Notes under the pieces: model-generated
What the model saw: only the letters and a program-made list of their open reading frames with translations
What the model was told of the DNA's origin: nothing
The model's database searches: none
In this document: positions 26,518 through 36,200 of the stretch, in pieces
Position numbering within the stretch: position 1 is the first letter of the stretch
Layout of the letters: each line of letters opens with the position of its first letter
From: Actinomycetota bacterium
GTDB taxonomy: Bacteria > Actinomycetota > Thermoleophilia > Gaiellales > Gaiellaceae
Assembly: GCA_005888435.1 (NCBI GenBank)
Contig: VAXO01000068.1
Coordinates: forward strand, 1 to 51,926
Length of the DNA stretch: 51,926 nucleotides
Reading direction: 5' to 3'
Position numbers and translations under genes: made by a program

Positions 26518-29244
26518 TCAAGAACTGAACGCCGCCGCAAGCTCCTCGCGTGAGCGGATCCCGAGCTTCCGGTAGACGTGTCTCAGGTGGTACTCGACCG
26601 TCTTCGGACTGAGGAAGACGGCCGCTGCAGCCTCGCGCGTCGTCTTGCCTTGCGCAAGCAGCAGCGCGATTTGAAGCTCCTGCGGCGTCAGCTCGTCGAG
26701 CGTCGTCACGTCGCGGCGGCGTGCGGTTTCGCCGGTCGCGGCGAGCTCGGCCGCGGCCGTGTCGGCCCACGTCGCCGCACCCAGGCGCGCAAGCGTCTCG
26801 TTTGCCGCGCGCAAATGCTCACGCGCTTCGACGCGCCGACGGACGCGGCGGAGGCGCGCGCCGTATGCAAGCTGCGTTCGGGCTGTCTCGAAGACATCGA
26901 GTGTCCGCGCGTGAAGCGCAACCGCTTCGCCGAACGGCGCGTCGATCTCGTCGTCGGCCGCGAGTAGGCCACGGACACGCGCCGCGCGCGCAAGCGCCCA
27001 GGGCTGCCCTTTCGCGTCTGCCATCCTTTCGTGACCAGCTGCGAGGGCAACGGCCTCGTCTCGGCGGCCGAGCCGGAGCAGCGCGTCGACAAGCTCCGGT
27101 GCCGGCGAGAGGTCGACGTCTGTGATCTTCAGCGACTCCATCTCGGCGAGCTGCCTGCCGTATTCCTCGACGGCGTCGGCCGCATTGCCGAGCGCAAGCT
27201 CGAGGTGCCCGAGCGCCTGGACGACCCAGACGCCGTACAGCCCCACGCCGAGCTCGGCACAGAGCTTCTTCGCATCGCGAGCGTGTGCGCGGCAGCCGGC
27301 CTCGCGACCTTGCCTGCCCTCCAGCCAGGCGAGCCCGGCCAACGCGGCCGCGAGCTCGACGCGCTGCCCGGTCTCACGCGCGAGCTGGATCGCCTCGTCA
27401 TAACTCGCCTCAGCCTCGAGCCACCTGTCTGTCGTCGCGTGATCGCGCGCGACAACATGGAGTAGACCCGGCAGGAGCCCGAGCGCGCTCTCGGTCCGCG
27501 CCTGCTCGAACGCACGCTCGACCAACCCGCGGCCGGCATCAGCTTCGCGCAGCCACAGCGGTGCGAACCCGGTCCAACCGAGCAGGCGGGGGTCGTCGCT
27601 GAGCTCGGGTGACCGCTCGAGAATCTCGATGGCGCGGCGTCCGGCTTCGATGCCCTCGTCTCCCCGTCCGCCCGCCACCGCCGCCATGCAGTGCGCCATT
27701 GCCGCGAAGAAAGCGGTGCGCTCCGACTGCTCGCCGCCATTTGCGAGCTCAGCTGCACGTTCGGCCGCCGCGAGCATCGCGGGGGTGTCGCCCGAGTAGA
27801 AGCAGGCCCGGACCGCGTGGGCAAGCATCGTCACCGCCTCCTCAGGGTCCGCAGCGGCCAGTTCTGCAGCCTCGACCATCAGGCGGTACCCCTCGACCAC
27901 CGGCCCGCGGCGCGTTGCGACCTGGCCGCGGAGGTACGCGATCTGCGCTCGGGTCGCAGTCTCGGCTTCGTCGATCTCGGCGTCGTCGAGCAGCCGCAGT
28001 GTCCGATCGGCATCGCCCGCGAGCCACGCCGACTCCGCAGCCGCGAGGAAGAGAGAGCTGCGTGCCCGTGCCTGCGGCGCGAGACGCGCCGCACGCTCGA
28101 ACGCCGCAGCCGACACCGCATACGCGCTGCGCCCGAGTGCACGCGTGCCGGCTTGCTCGAGTGCCGCCGCCGCCGAGCGGTCGGGCCCGACACTCGCCGC
28201 CGCAAGGTGCCAGGCACGGCGGTCCACGTCGCGATCCGACAGCGTGCGGGCCAGCACGGCGTGAGACTCCCGCCGCTCGCGCCCGCCGGCTTGCGCGTAG
28301 ACAGCCGAACGCGCGAGCGGATGGCGGAACGCGACCGAGCCGGAGTCGACCCGAACCAGGCCGGCTTGCTCGGCGATGTCGAGCGCATCGACCGAAAGGC
28401 CGAGCTCGTCCGCCGCGTGCGCGAGCGCGGCGAGATCTTCTGACCCACTCGCGGCCGCAAGCAGGAGCAAACGGCGCGTCTCCTCGGGCAGCTCGTCGTA
28501 CGTGCGCAGGAACGCGGCCGAGATGCTCGTCGAGATCGGGACCGGCCCGCCGGCGGGAAGCTCCGCGACTCGGTCGGCCTCCGCGGCGAGCTCGATCATC
28601 GCGAGTGGATTGCCGGCGGTCGTCGTATAGAGCCGATCGACGACGTCACCGGTGACGTGAACCGCGGCGAGCAGCTGCGACGCTTCGGTTCGCGGTAGGC
28701 CGCCGACGCGGAGGACGCGGAGGTCGCTCCCGTCGAGCAGAGAGCGCTCGCCCTCGCGAACGGCGAGAACGAGGGCGATCGGGTCGGCGAGGAGCCGGCG
28801 CGCAGCGAAGAGCACTGCTTCGGCGCTCGAGCCGTCCAACAGGTGCGCATCGTCGACGAGGAGCAGCAGCGGCTGCTCGTCTGCGTGCGCCGTCAGCAGG
28901 CTGAGCGTCGCGGCGCCGATCGCGAACCGGTCCTGCGCACTCGGCGGGGCGAGCGCGAGCGCTCCGGCCAGCGCCGCTGCCTGCGGCGTTGGGATCGAGT
29001 CCAGAGCGGTCAGCGCGGGGCGCAGGAGCTCCGCGAGGCCCGCGAACGGGATCTCCGCCTCGGATTCGACACCGCGCGCGCGCAGCAGCTGCATGCCCTC
29101 CGCGCGTTCCGCGGCATAGTCGAGCAAAGCCGTCTTGCCGATGCCGGGCTCGCCGACCAGTGCGAGCACCCCGCTTCTGCCCTCCTGGGCTTCGGCGAGA
29201 AGCCGGTCGAGCGCGAGTCGTTCCGTTTCACGCCCCAGCAACAT
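26518..29244 (-). CDS. Large LuxR-family ATPase regulator (LAL/MalT type)
   Basis: The start is MLLGRETERLALDRLLAEAQEG at 29244, giving 908 residues; the track ORF to 29763 extends over the divergent methyltransferase. The N-terminal STAND/AAA ATPase has Walker A ALVGEPGIGKTALLD (about residue 30) and Walker B LLLLVDDAHLLDG (about 140). A long TPR-like helical repeat region covers about 380-830. The C-terminal LuxR HTH is LTPQELQIALLLAQGKTTREAAAAVFLSPKTVEYHLRHVYRKLGIRSREEL. LAL regulators bind ATP and an unknown inducer to activate transcription, often of carbon-use or secondary-metabolite genes. The divergent methyltransferase/hydrolase-glycosyltransferase operon is the obvious candidate target. 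Confidence 0.92.
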   Translation of the reverse strand: MLLGRETERLALDRLLAEAQEGRSGVLALVGEPGIGKTALLDYAAERAEGMQLLRARGVESEAEIPFAGLAELLRPALTALDSIPTPQAAALAGALALAPPSAQDRFAIGAATLSLLTAHADEQPLLLLVDDAHLLDGSSAEAVLFAARRLLADPIALVLAVREGERSLLDGSDLRVLRVGGLPRTEASQLLAAVHVTGDVVDRLYTTTAGNPLAMIELAAEADRVAELPAGGPVPISTSISAAFLRTYDELPEETRRLLLLAAASGSEDLAALAHAADELGLSVDALDIAEQAGLVRVDSGSVAFRHPLARSAVYAQAGGRERRESHAVLARTLSDRDVDRRAWHLAAASVGPDRSAAAALEQAGTRALGRSAYAVSAAAFERAARLAPQARARSSLFLAAAESAWLAGDADRTLRLLDDAEIDEAETATRAQIAYLRGQVATRRGPVVEGYRLMVEAAELAAADPEEAVTMLAHAVRACFYSGDTPAMLAAAERAAELANGGEQSERTAFFAAMAHCMAAVAGGRGDEGIEAGRRAIEILERSPELSDDPRLLGWTGFAPLWLREADAGRGLVERAFEQARTESALGLLPGLLHVVARDHATTDRWLEAEASYDEAIQLARETGQRVELAAALAGLAWLEGRQGREAGCRAHARDAKKLCAELGVGLYGVWVVQALGHLELALGNAADAVEEYGRQLAEMESLKITDVDLSPAPELVDALLRLGRRDEAVALAAGHERMADAKGQPWALARAARVRGLLAADDEIDAPFGEAVALHARTLDVFETARTQLAYGARLRRVRRRVEAREHLRAANETLARLGAATWADTAAAELAATGETARRRDVTTLDELTPQELQIALLLAQGKTTREAAAAVFLSPKTVEYHLRHVYRKLGIRSREELAAAFSS

Positions 29245-29331
29245 GCGTCGATCTTGACTAGGTGGCCCCCCGGATGCGAACGAACAGCGCGCCGCCGTAC
29301 GTTCGAGCGACCAACCGAAGGGAGGCCAGTG

Positions 29332-30411
29332 ATGGCAGCAGTCGAAGAGCCCGTCGCAATCGACGGGGAGAAGCTCGAACAGTTCGTCTTCCGCGCAGTG
29401 GACGAGGTCGGCGCGACGCTGAACTCGGCGCTCGTGGTGATGGGCGACAAGCTCGGCCTGTACAAGGCGCTCGCGGGCGCCGGGCCGCTGACACCCGTCG
29501 AGCTCGCCCGGCGGACCGGTGTCGCAGAGCGGTACGTGCGCGAATGGCTGAACGGGCAGGCCGCCGGCGGCTACGTCGAGTACGACGGAGCGACCGGCAC
29601 GTACACGCTTCCGCCAGAGCAGGCGGTCGCGCTTGCGGACGAGAGCAGCCCCGCGTTCCTGCCGGGGTTCTTCCAGGTCGCGCTCGGCAGCGTGATCGAC
29701 TCGCCTCGCGTCACCGAAGCCGCGCGCAACGGAGATGGCGTCGGCTGGCACGAGCACAATCACGACGTCTTCGAGGGCATCGAGCGCTTCTTCCGTCCGG
29801 GCTACAACGCGAACGTCGTTCCGTCATGGCTGCCGGCGCTCGACGGCGTGATCGAGAAGCTGGAGCGCGGCGCGTCAGTCGCGGACATGGGCTGCGGGCA
29901 CGGCTCGTCGACGATTCTGATGGCGCAGGCGTTTCCGAACTCGACGTTCTTCGGTTCGGACATCCACGAGGGCTCGATCGAGACGGCACGCAAGCGTGCG
30001 GAAGAGGCGGGAGTTGCGGACCGCGTGACGTTCGAAGCTTCGCCCGCGTCGAGCTACTCCGGTCGCGACTACGACCTCGTGACGACGTTCGACGCGCTGC
30101 ACGACATGGGCGATCCCGTCGGCGCGGCCCGGCACGTGCGCGAGACGCTCGCCGACGACGGCACTTGGATGATCGTGGAGCCGATGGCCGGCGACCGTAT
30201 CGAGGACAACCTCAACCCGGTCGGCCGCGCGTACTACGGCTTCTCGACGTTCCTCTGCACGCCGGGGTCGCTGTCGCAGGAGGTCGGGCTGGCGCTCGGC
30301 GCGCAGGCTGGGCCGGCGCGCATCAAGGACGTCGTGTCCGCAGGGGGCTTCTCCCGCTTCGGCATCGCCGCTCAGACGCCGTTCAACCTGGTGTACGAAG
30401 CGCGTCCTTGA
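29332..30411 (+). CDS. Class I SAM-dependent methyltransferase with N-terminal winged helix
   Basis: The start ATG 29332 (MAAVEEPVAIDGEKLEQFVF) follows GGGAGG by 8 nt; the track ORF from 28843 is antisense to the LuxR gene upstream of this point. The 359-residue protein opens with a winged-helix dimerisation region (LNSALVVMGDKLGLYKALAGAGPLTPVELARRTGVAERYVREWLNGQAAGGYVEYD). The Rossmann domain has SAM motif I VADMGCGHGSSTILMAQAFP, motif II FFGSDIHEGSIETA and FDALHDMGDPVGAARHVRETLADDG. This layout is common in O-methyltransferase-like and Rv2258c-like enzymes. It is followed by the hydrolase-glycosyltransferase fusion with a 4-nt overlap. Confidence 0.9.
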   Translation: MAAVEEPVAIDGEKLEQFVFRAVDEVGATLNSALVVMGDKLGLYKALAGAGPLTPVELARRTGVAERYVREWLNGQAAGGYVEYDGATGTYTLPPEQAVALADESSPAFLPGFFQVALGSVIDSPRVTEAARNGDGVGWHEHNHDVFEGIERFFRPGYNANVVPSWLPALDGVIEKLERGASVADMGCGHGSSTILMAQAFPNSTFFGSDIHEGSIETARKRAEEAGVADRVTFEASPASSYSGRDYDLVTTFDALHDMGDPVGAARHVRETLADDGTWMIVEPMAGDRIEDNLNPVGRAYYGFSTFLCTPGSLSQEVGLALGAQAGPARIKDVVSAGGFSRFGIAAQTPFNLVYEARP

Positions 30412-32537
30412 GCACTACGATCGACCGGGTGGGCCGGAGTGACACGGGTACGACGGCTCGTGAGCCCGACGAGACCGGCGTCGTCGTTCGCGACGGCGTC
30501 CGGATCCATTGGGAGCGCTACGGCGACGGGGAGCCGACGATCCTGCTCCTGCCCACCTGGTCGATCTACCACTCACGGCACTGGAAGCTGCAAATCCCGT
30601 ATCTCGCGCGTCACTTTCGCGTGCTGACGTTCGACGGGCGCGGCAACGGCCTCTCCGACCGGCCGACGGAGTCGCAGGCGTATGACGCGGTCGAGTTCGC
30701 CGACGACGCCGCCGCCGTACTCGACGCGGCCGGTGTCGAGTCGGCGGTGGTCGCCGGCGTCTCGCTCGGCGCGCTCTACGGGTTGCATTTCGCGACGCGT
30801 CATCCGGACCGCGCCGTTGGGGTGTTCATGATGGGACCGACGATCGGGCTCATTCCTCCGGAGATCGAGCGGCCGGGCCTCGTCTGGGACGAGGAGCTCG
30901 AGTCCTACGAGGGCTGGGCGAAGTACAACAGGCACTACTGGCTGCACGATTGGCGCGACTTCCTCGAATTCTTCGTCGGGGAGATCTTCTCGGAGCCGCA
31001 CTCCACGAAGCAGATCGAGGACAGCGTCGCCTACGGGCTCGACACGACGCCCGAGGTGATCGTCGTCGCGCAGGAGTCGTCCCACAACCTCGTCGACCGT
31101 GAGAACGCCGAACGGATGTTGCGGGACCTGCGCTGTCCGGTCGTGGTCGCGCATGGCACCGACGACCACATCATCCCGTTCGAACGAGGCGTGAACGTCG
31201 CCGCCCTCGCCGGCGGCGATTTCGTCGAGCTCCGCGGGTCCGGGCACGCGCTGCAAGCGCGGCAGCCCGTCCAGATCGACCTGCTGCTGCGCGAGCTCGC
31301 GGAGCGTGTCGGCGGACGACCTCCGCGTCGGCGCACGTGGGCGCGGTCGCTCGCGCGAACCAAGCGCGCGCTCCTCGTGTCCTCGCCGATCGGGCTCGGC
31401 CACGCGTGGCGCGACGTGGCGATCGCGGACGAGCTCCGCCGTCGAGTGCCCGGACTGGAGATCCACTGGCTCGCGCAGCACCCGGTGACGACGGTGCTCG
31501 AACGGCGTGGCGAGACGATCCACCCCGCCAGCTGGGAGCTCGCGCCCGAGTCCGAGCACATCGACCGGGAGGCGGGCGAGCACGACCTGCACGCCTTCCA
31601 GGCGATTCGCCGCATGGACGAGATCCTGTGCGCCAACTTCATGCTCTTCCACGACGTCGTGCGCGACGAGCAGTACGACGTCTGGATCGGGGACGAGGCG
31701 TGGGAGCTCGACCACTTCCTGCACGAGAACCCGGAGCTGAAGACGGCGCCGTACGTCTGGCTGAGCGACTTCGTCGGCTTCCTGCCGATGCCGTCCGGCG
31801 GCGAGCACGAAGCATTCCTGACAGCCGACTACAACGCCGAGATGATCGAGCACATCGCGCGCTATCCGCGCGTGCGCGACCTCGCCCTCTTCGTCGGCGA
31901 CCCGGAGGACATCGTCCCCGAGACGTTCGGCCCCGACCTGCCTCCCATCCGCGACTGGACGGAGCAGCACTTCCGCTTCGCGGGCTACATCCCGGGGTTC
32001 GATCCCGCAACCGTCGCCGACCGCGCTGCGTTGCGCGCCGAGCTCGGCTACGACGACGAGCCGTTCTGTGTGGTGTCGGTGGGAGGCTCCGGTGTCGGCG
32101 CGCCGCTCCTGCACCGCGTCGTCGAGTGTCTGCCGCCGGATCTGCGCACGCTCGTCGTCACGGGGCCGCGCATCGACCCGGACACGGTGCCGCGGCGCGA
32201 CAACGTCGAAGTGCGCGGCTACGTGCACGAGCTGTACCGCCACCTCGCCGCGTGCGACGTCGCGGTCGTCCAGGGCGGCTTGACGACAACGATGGAGCTC
32301 GTCGCCGCGCAGCGGCCGTTCGTCTCGATCCCCCTTGCCAGCCACTTCGAGCAGCGCTTCCACGTCCGTCACCGGCTCGAGCGCTACGGTGCGACGACCC
32401 GGCTCGATTACGGCGACATCACACCGGCGACGCTCGGCGCCACGCTTGCGGAGCTCCGTCGCAGCACACCTTGGTATCGGCCTGTCGACGGCGGTGGCGC
32501 CGCAAACGCGGCGTCGCTCATCGCCGAGCTGCTCTAG
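30408..32537 (+). CDS. Fusion of alpha/beta-hydrolase and UDP-glycosyltransferase-like domains
   Basis: The reading frame is unbroken for about 709 residues. The TTG at 30408 overlaps the methyltransferase stop (TTGA); GTG 30429 is an alternative, and neither has a good Shine-Dalgarno. Residues about 20-300 are an alpha/beta hydrolase: nucleophile elbow GVSLGALYG, acid in VVVAHGTDDHIIP and His in LRGSGHALQARQP. After an Arg-rich linker (GGRPPRRRTWARS), residues about 315-705 form a GT-B domain: KRALLVSSPIGLGHAWRDVAIADELRRRVPGLEIHWLAQHP at the start and VAVVQGGLTTTMELVAAQRPFVSIPLASHFEQRFHVRHRLERYG as the donor-site region. Hydrolysis and glycosylation of one product are suggested. The 3' end overlaps the convergent kinase gene by 20 nt. 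Confidence 0.85.
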   Translation: MSTTIDRVGRSDTGTTAREPDETGVVVRDGVRIHWERYGDGEPTILLLPTWSIYHSRHWKLQIPYLARHFRVLTFDGRGNGLSDRPTESQAYDAVEFADDAAAVLDAAGVESAVVAGVSLGALYGLHFATRHPDRAVGVFMMGPTIGLIPPEIERPGLVWDEELESYEGWAKYNRHYWLHDWRDFLEFFVGEIFSEPHSTKQIEDSVAYGLDTTPEVIVVAQESSHNLVDRENAERMLRDLRCPVVVAHGTDDHIIPFERGVNVAALAGGDFVELRGSGHALQARQPVQIDLLLRELAERVGGRPPRRRTWARSLARTKRALLVSSPIGLGHAWRDVAIADELRRRVPGLEIHWLAQHPVTTVLERRGETIHPASWELAPESEHIDREAGEHDLHAFQAIRRMDEILCANFMLFHDVVRDEQYDVWIGDEAWELDHFLHENPELKTAPYVWLSDFVGFLPMPSGGEHEAFLTADYNAEMIEHIARYPRVRDLALFVGDPEDIVPETFGPDLPPIRDWTEQHFRFAGYIPGFDPATVADRAALRAELGYDDEPFCVVSVGGSGVGAPLLHRVVECLPPDLRTLVVTGPRIDPDTVPRRDNVEVRGYVHELYRHLAACDVAVVQGGLTTTMELVAAQRPFVSIPLASHFEQRFHVRHRLERYGATTRLDYGDITPATLGATLAELRRSTPWYRPVDGGGAANAASLIAELL

Positions 32538-33237
32538 CGGCGACCTCGCGCGCGCGTTCGCGCGCCGTTTCGGGAGCTGCACCTCCGGCGACCGCGAGGA
32601 GGAACGCGGCCGCGAAGGCGTCGCCCGCGCCGAACGGCGACGTGCGCTCGACCCCGTAGTCGTCCTTCAGGCACACGACCTCGTACCGCTCTTCGAGACC
32701 GGGCACGGCTTCTGCCTCCGCCCGCGTGGCGAAGACGACACGCGCGCCGAAGTCGGCGCGTGCGAGACGAGGCGATGCGAGGTCGACGGCCGTCCATGGG
32801 CCGTCGAACATCTCGAGCGCTGCGAGCGCCGCTTCGCGAGAGCCCTCCTGGAAGAGGGCAAAGCCGGAGACGAGCAGCGCATCGCCCTGCAGCGGCGACG
32901 GCACGTCGCCGCGGGACAGCCGGGCGTTCGCGCCGCGGTCCGCGACAACTGCATCGGCGAGCGCGGCCGCTGTGCCGGTGGGGAGCTCGTCGTCACGCGC
33001 GAGCCGCCCCTCGATGCCTCGTCGCTCGAGGGTCACGACGACGAGATCGCCCGCTGCGTCGCTGCCGATACGCCCGACGACCTGCACGTCCGCCCCGAGC
33101 TCCCGGGCGACGAGCGCGGCGTTCACGGCCGAGCCGCCGGCGCGAAGCTGCACGCTGCCGTGCGCCCGCTCGCCGCGCGCCGGAAGCCGATCGGCGACGA
33201 CGTCGACCATGACGTCGCCGACGGTGACGAGCTTCAC
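32518..33237 (-). CDS. PfkB-family carbohydrate kinase
   Basis: The GTG at 33237 overlaps the stop of the upstream cyclase gene (GTGA). The 239-residue protein shows signature 1 (VQLRAGGSAVNAALVARELGADVQVVGRIGSDAAGD) and signature 2 with the catalytic Asp (SPFGAGDAFAAAFLLAVAGG). It is about 60 residues shorter than typical ribokinases; the region between YEVVCLKDDYGVERTS and SPFGAGD is compact. It probably phosphorylates a sugar or nucleoside with ATP. Translational coupling to a signalling adenylate cyclase-ATPase is unusual for a sugar kinase. Confidence 0.88.
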   Translation of the reverse strand: MKLVTVGDVMVDVVADRLPARGERAHGSVQLRAGGSAVNAALVARELGADVQVVGRIGSDAAGDLVVVTLERRGIEGRLARDDELPTGTAAALADAVVADRGANARLSRGDVPSPLQGDALLVSGFALFQEGSREAALAALEMFDGPWTAVDLASPRLARADFGARVVFATRAEAEAVPGLEERYEVVCLKDDYGVERTSPFGAGDAFAAAFLLAVAGGAAPETARERAREVAARAARR

Positions 33238-36200
33238 GCCGAGCGGATCTCTTGCACGACGGGAGACGTCACGAGCGTTGCGGCACGTTCGGGTGCAAGC
33301 CCCGCCGCAAACGCATCGACGATCTCTCCGGCCTCGCTGTACGCAGCCGCAGCGTCGTCGTCACGTCCGAGCCCGTACGCGACACGGCCCAGCGCGGCGC
33401 GTGCATTCCAGCGCCCGTACGGGCTGACGATGCGGTCGGCGATCTGCACGGCCGAGCGAAGCGCGGCGAGCGCATCGTCCGCACGGCCGAGCCGAGCCAG
33501 TGCCTCGCCGAGCGTCGAGAGCGAGCGGGCCTCGTACTTGGCGCGCCGCGTTCTGCGCGCCAGCTCGACCGCGCGATTCGCGAACTCCGCAGCCTCCTCC
33601 GGCGTCTCCGCCTCGAGCGCGATCTCCGCGCGCGCGGACATCAGCCTCCCCGCGATCAGCCAGGTCGTCCAAGCCGTCGCGTGCTCCGCCGCCTCCCAGC
33701 GCTCGGGCCAAACTGCCTGCGCCCGGCCGATGTCACCTGCGAGCAGGTCGGTGAGCACGATGTCCGCCCCCGCGAACTGGCGCGGCATCCCGAACTGCAT
33801 CGTCGCGGAGAGCTCGAGCGCCTCTTCCGTCCGCTGCCGCGCCGTCTCGAGGTCATGGACTTCACGGTACGCCAGCGTCGAGTAATTGAGCACGACGCGC
33901 TTGGTGTGACCGAGCTCGTCGGCCAGCCGGAGCAACTCGTCCCACATCGAGATCGCCACTTCATGGCGCCCGAGCCCTGCAAGCGCCAGCGCTTCGAGAC
34001 CGCCGGCGCGAAGCAACGCGTCCGGGCTGTGCACGTCGTTGGCGAGCTCTCGCGTTCGTTGCGACAGTTCGATCGCGCGCTCATAATCACCCGCCCACGC
34101 AAGCGTGTCCGAGTGAAGGTGGAGCAGGTGCGTGAGCTCGAACGGTCTCGCGCCGGGAACCCACTGCTGGAGCGCGCGCTCACCCAGCTCGAGTGCCTCT
34201 CGCAGATCGCCCTCTGCGCCCCGCATCGCCAGACCCTCGCTCTTGTTCGCGACCGCAGCCGCCAGCCCGGCATCGTCGTGAAGCTCCTGTGCGAGGGCAA
34301 TTGCCGCCTCGGCGGTCGCAATCGTCTCTGCGTCGCGCTCGCTCCAGACATACGCGAGCCCGAGCCCCAGCAGTGCGTCCAGCTTCTGCGCTCCCTCGAG
34401 CTCCGGTACGACGCCGCTCAGCTCCTCCGCTGCCGCCTCGTATTCGTCGAGCTCGACGAGCGCACGCCCGCGTTCGACCCGGATCTGCCGTCGCAGCTCA
34501 TCGTCCTCGGCCAGCTCGAGCGCTCGTGTGTACAGCTCGATGACCGCGCTGCTCGCCCAGCTCCGGCGTGCTGCGTCCGCCGCGGCCAGCAGGTACGGGA
34601 TCGCTCTTCGCGGCTCACCTGCTTCGCGCCAGTGGTACGCGAGGATCGCCGCGAGTGCCTCCCCGACCAGGCGCTCCTCGATGTACTCCGCGACCGCTGC
34701 ATGGCGCTCGCGGCGCAGCGCGCGCGGCACCGTCGCGTAGGCCACCTCGCGGATGAGCATGTGCTTGAACGTGTACTGGGCGTCGCCGGCAACCTGGCTC
34801 GAGGAGTCCCGCCGCACGAAGTCACGAGCCTCGAGAACCGACAGCGCCTCGTCCACGTCGCCGATCGACCCGACGGTCTCGAGAATGCCCCGCCAGAACG
34901 TCTTTCCGATCACGGCCGCCGACAGCAATGCGTCGCGCGCCACGCTCGGCAGGGCATCGATCCGCGCGGCGATCGCCTCGCGCACGGTCACGGGCAACTC
35001 CTCGTCGCCCCGCTCGGCGACGGAGGCCGCGAGCTCCTCGAGAAACAACGGGTTCCCGCCCGCCACGTCAACGAGCCTCGCCGGATCCACTCCGACGACC
35101 AATTGCTCCGCGAGCGTGCGCGCGTCGTCTTCCCCCAGCGGTTCGAGCGGCAGGGTCGTCTGCGCGCCGAGACCCGTGCCCCAAGTGGGCTCGACGTCGA
35201 GCAGCTCCGGGCGTGCGGTTGCGACGAGCAGCGCGGGAGCGTCACGCGTGTGGCGGGCAAGGTATGTCAAGAGCGCCAGCTCGCTCGCGTCGGCCCAGTG
35301 CACGTCCTCGAAGACGAAGACCGTTGGCTGCGCGAGCGCGGCGCACTCGACGAAACGCCTCGCTGCGAACATCAGCAGAGCGCCGGTGGGAACCTCGTCG
35401 TCGGGCGCGAGCCCGAGCAGCAGCAGCAGGTGCCTGAGGGTCTCCGCTGCCTCGTCCTCCGGCAGCAGCTCGCGAACCCTTGCTTCGAGCTTCGGCCGCG
35501 CAGCTGCAGGCGAATCCGACTCGAGGATGCCGCTGAGGTCATGAACGATGCGCGAGAACGCCTGGTAGCCGAGGCGCTCCTCGTACGGGAGACAGCGCCC
35601 GCGCAGAATGCGGCCGCCACCGTTGTCGACGAGCGAAGCAATCTCGCGGCAGAGGCGTGACTTTCCGATTCCCGGCGGTCCGACGAGCGTCACGAGGTGT
35701 GGTCGTTTCTCGTCGGTCGCGCGGCTCCAGACCGAGCGCAGGAGCTCGAGCTCGCGGTCGCGTCCGACGAGAGGCGCCGTGCCGAGCGGGCGATCGGCAG
35801 GAGCTGTGGCCGCTTCGACGGCGAGCCATGCAGCGACAGCGTCGGCCTTTCCTTTCGCGTCGACTGCGTCGAGCTCCTCGTAGCGAACGGCGTGGCGCGT
35901 CGCGCGGTAGGTCTCGTCGCCGACGATGACGCGTCCTGGCGGTGCCGCGTTCTGCAGACGCGCAGCGGTGTTCACGACGTCGCCCGTCGCGAGCGCCTCT
36001 CCGGCGCGTGCCTGATCGACCGACACGATCGCCTCACCGGTGTTGACCGCCGCCCGCGCGGCGAGCTCCAGACCCTCGATCGCGGCCAGCACGCGCAGCC
36101 CGGCTCGGACCGCACGCTCCGCGTCGTCACCGTGCGCGATCGGGGCGCCGAAGACCGCCATCACGGCGTCCCCGATGAACTTCTCGACGACTCCGCCGTA

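Noticed and set aside
29245-29763. Extension of the LuxR ATPase ORF upstream of 29244
   Set aside because: This region is antisense to the methyltransferase, which has a good ribosome site and clear motifs.
30573-32582. 669-residue ORF antisense to the hydrolase-glycosyltransferase
   Set aside because: The translation has no domain pattern, while the + strand frame has two complete enzyme domains.
33252-35660. 802-residue ORF antisense to the adenylate cyclase-ATPase
   Set aside because: It is a mirror frame without motifs; the - strand protein has Walker and cyclase residues.
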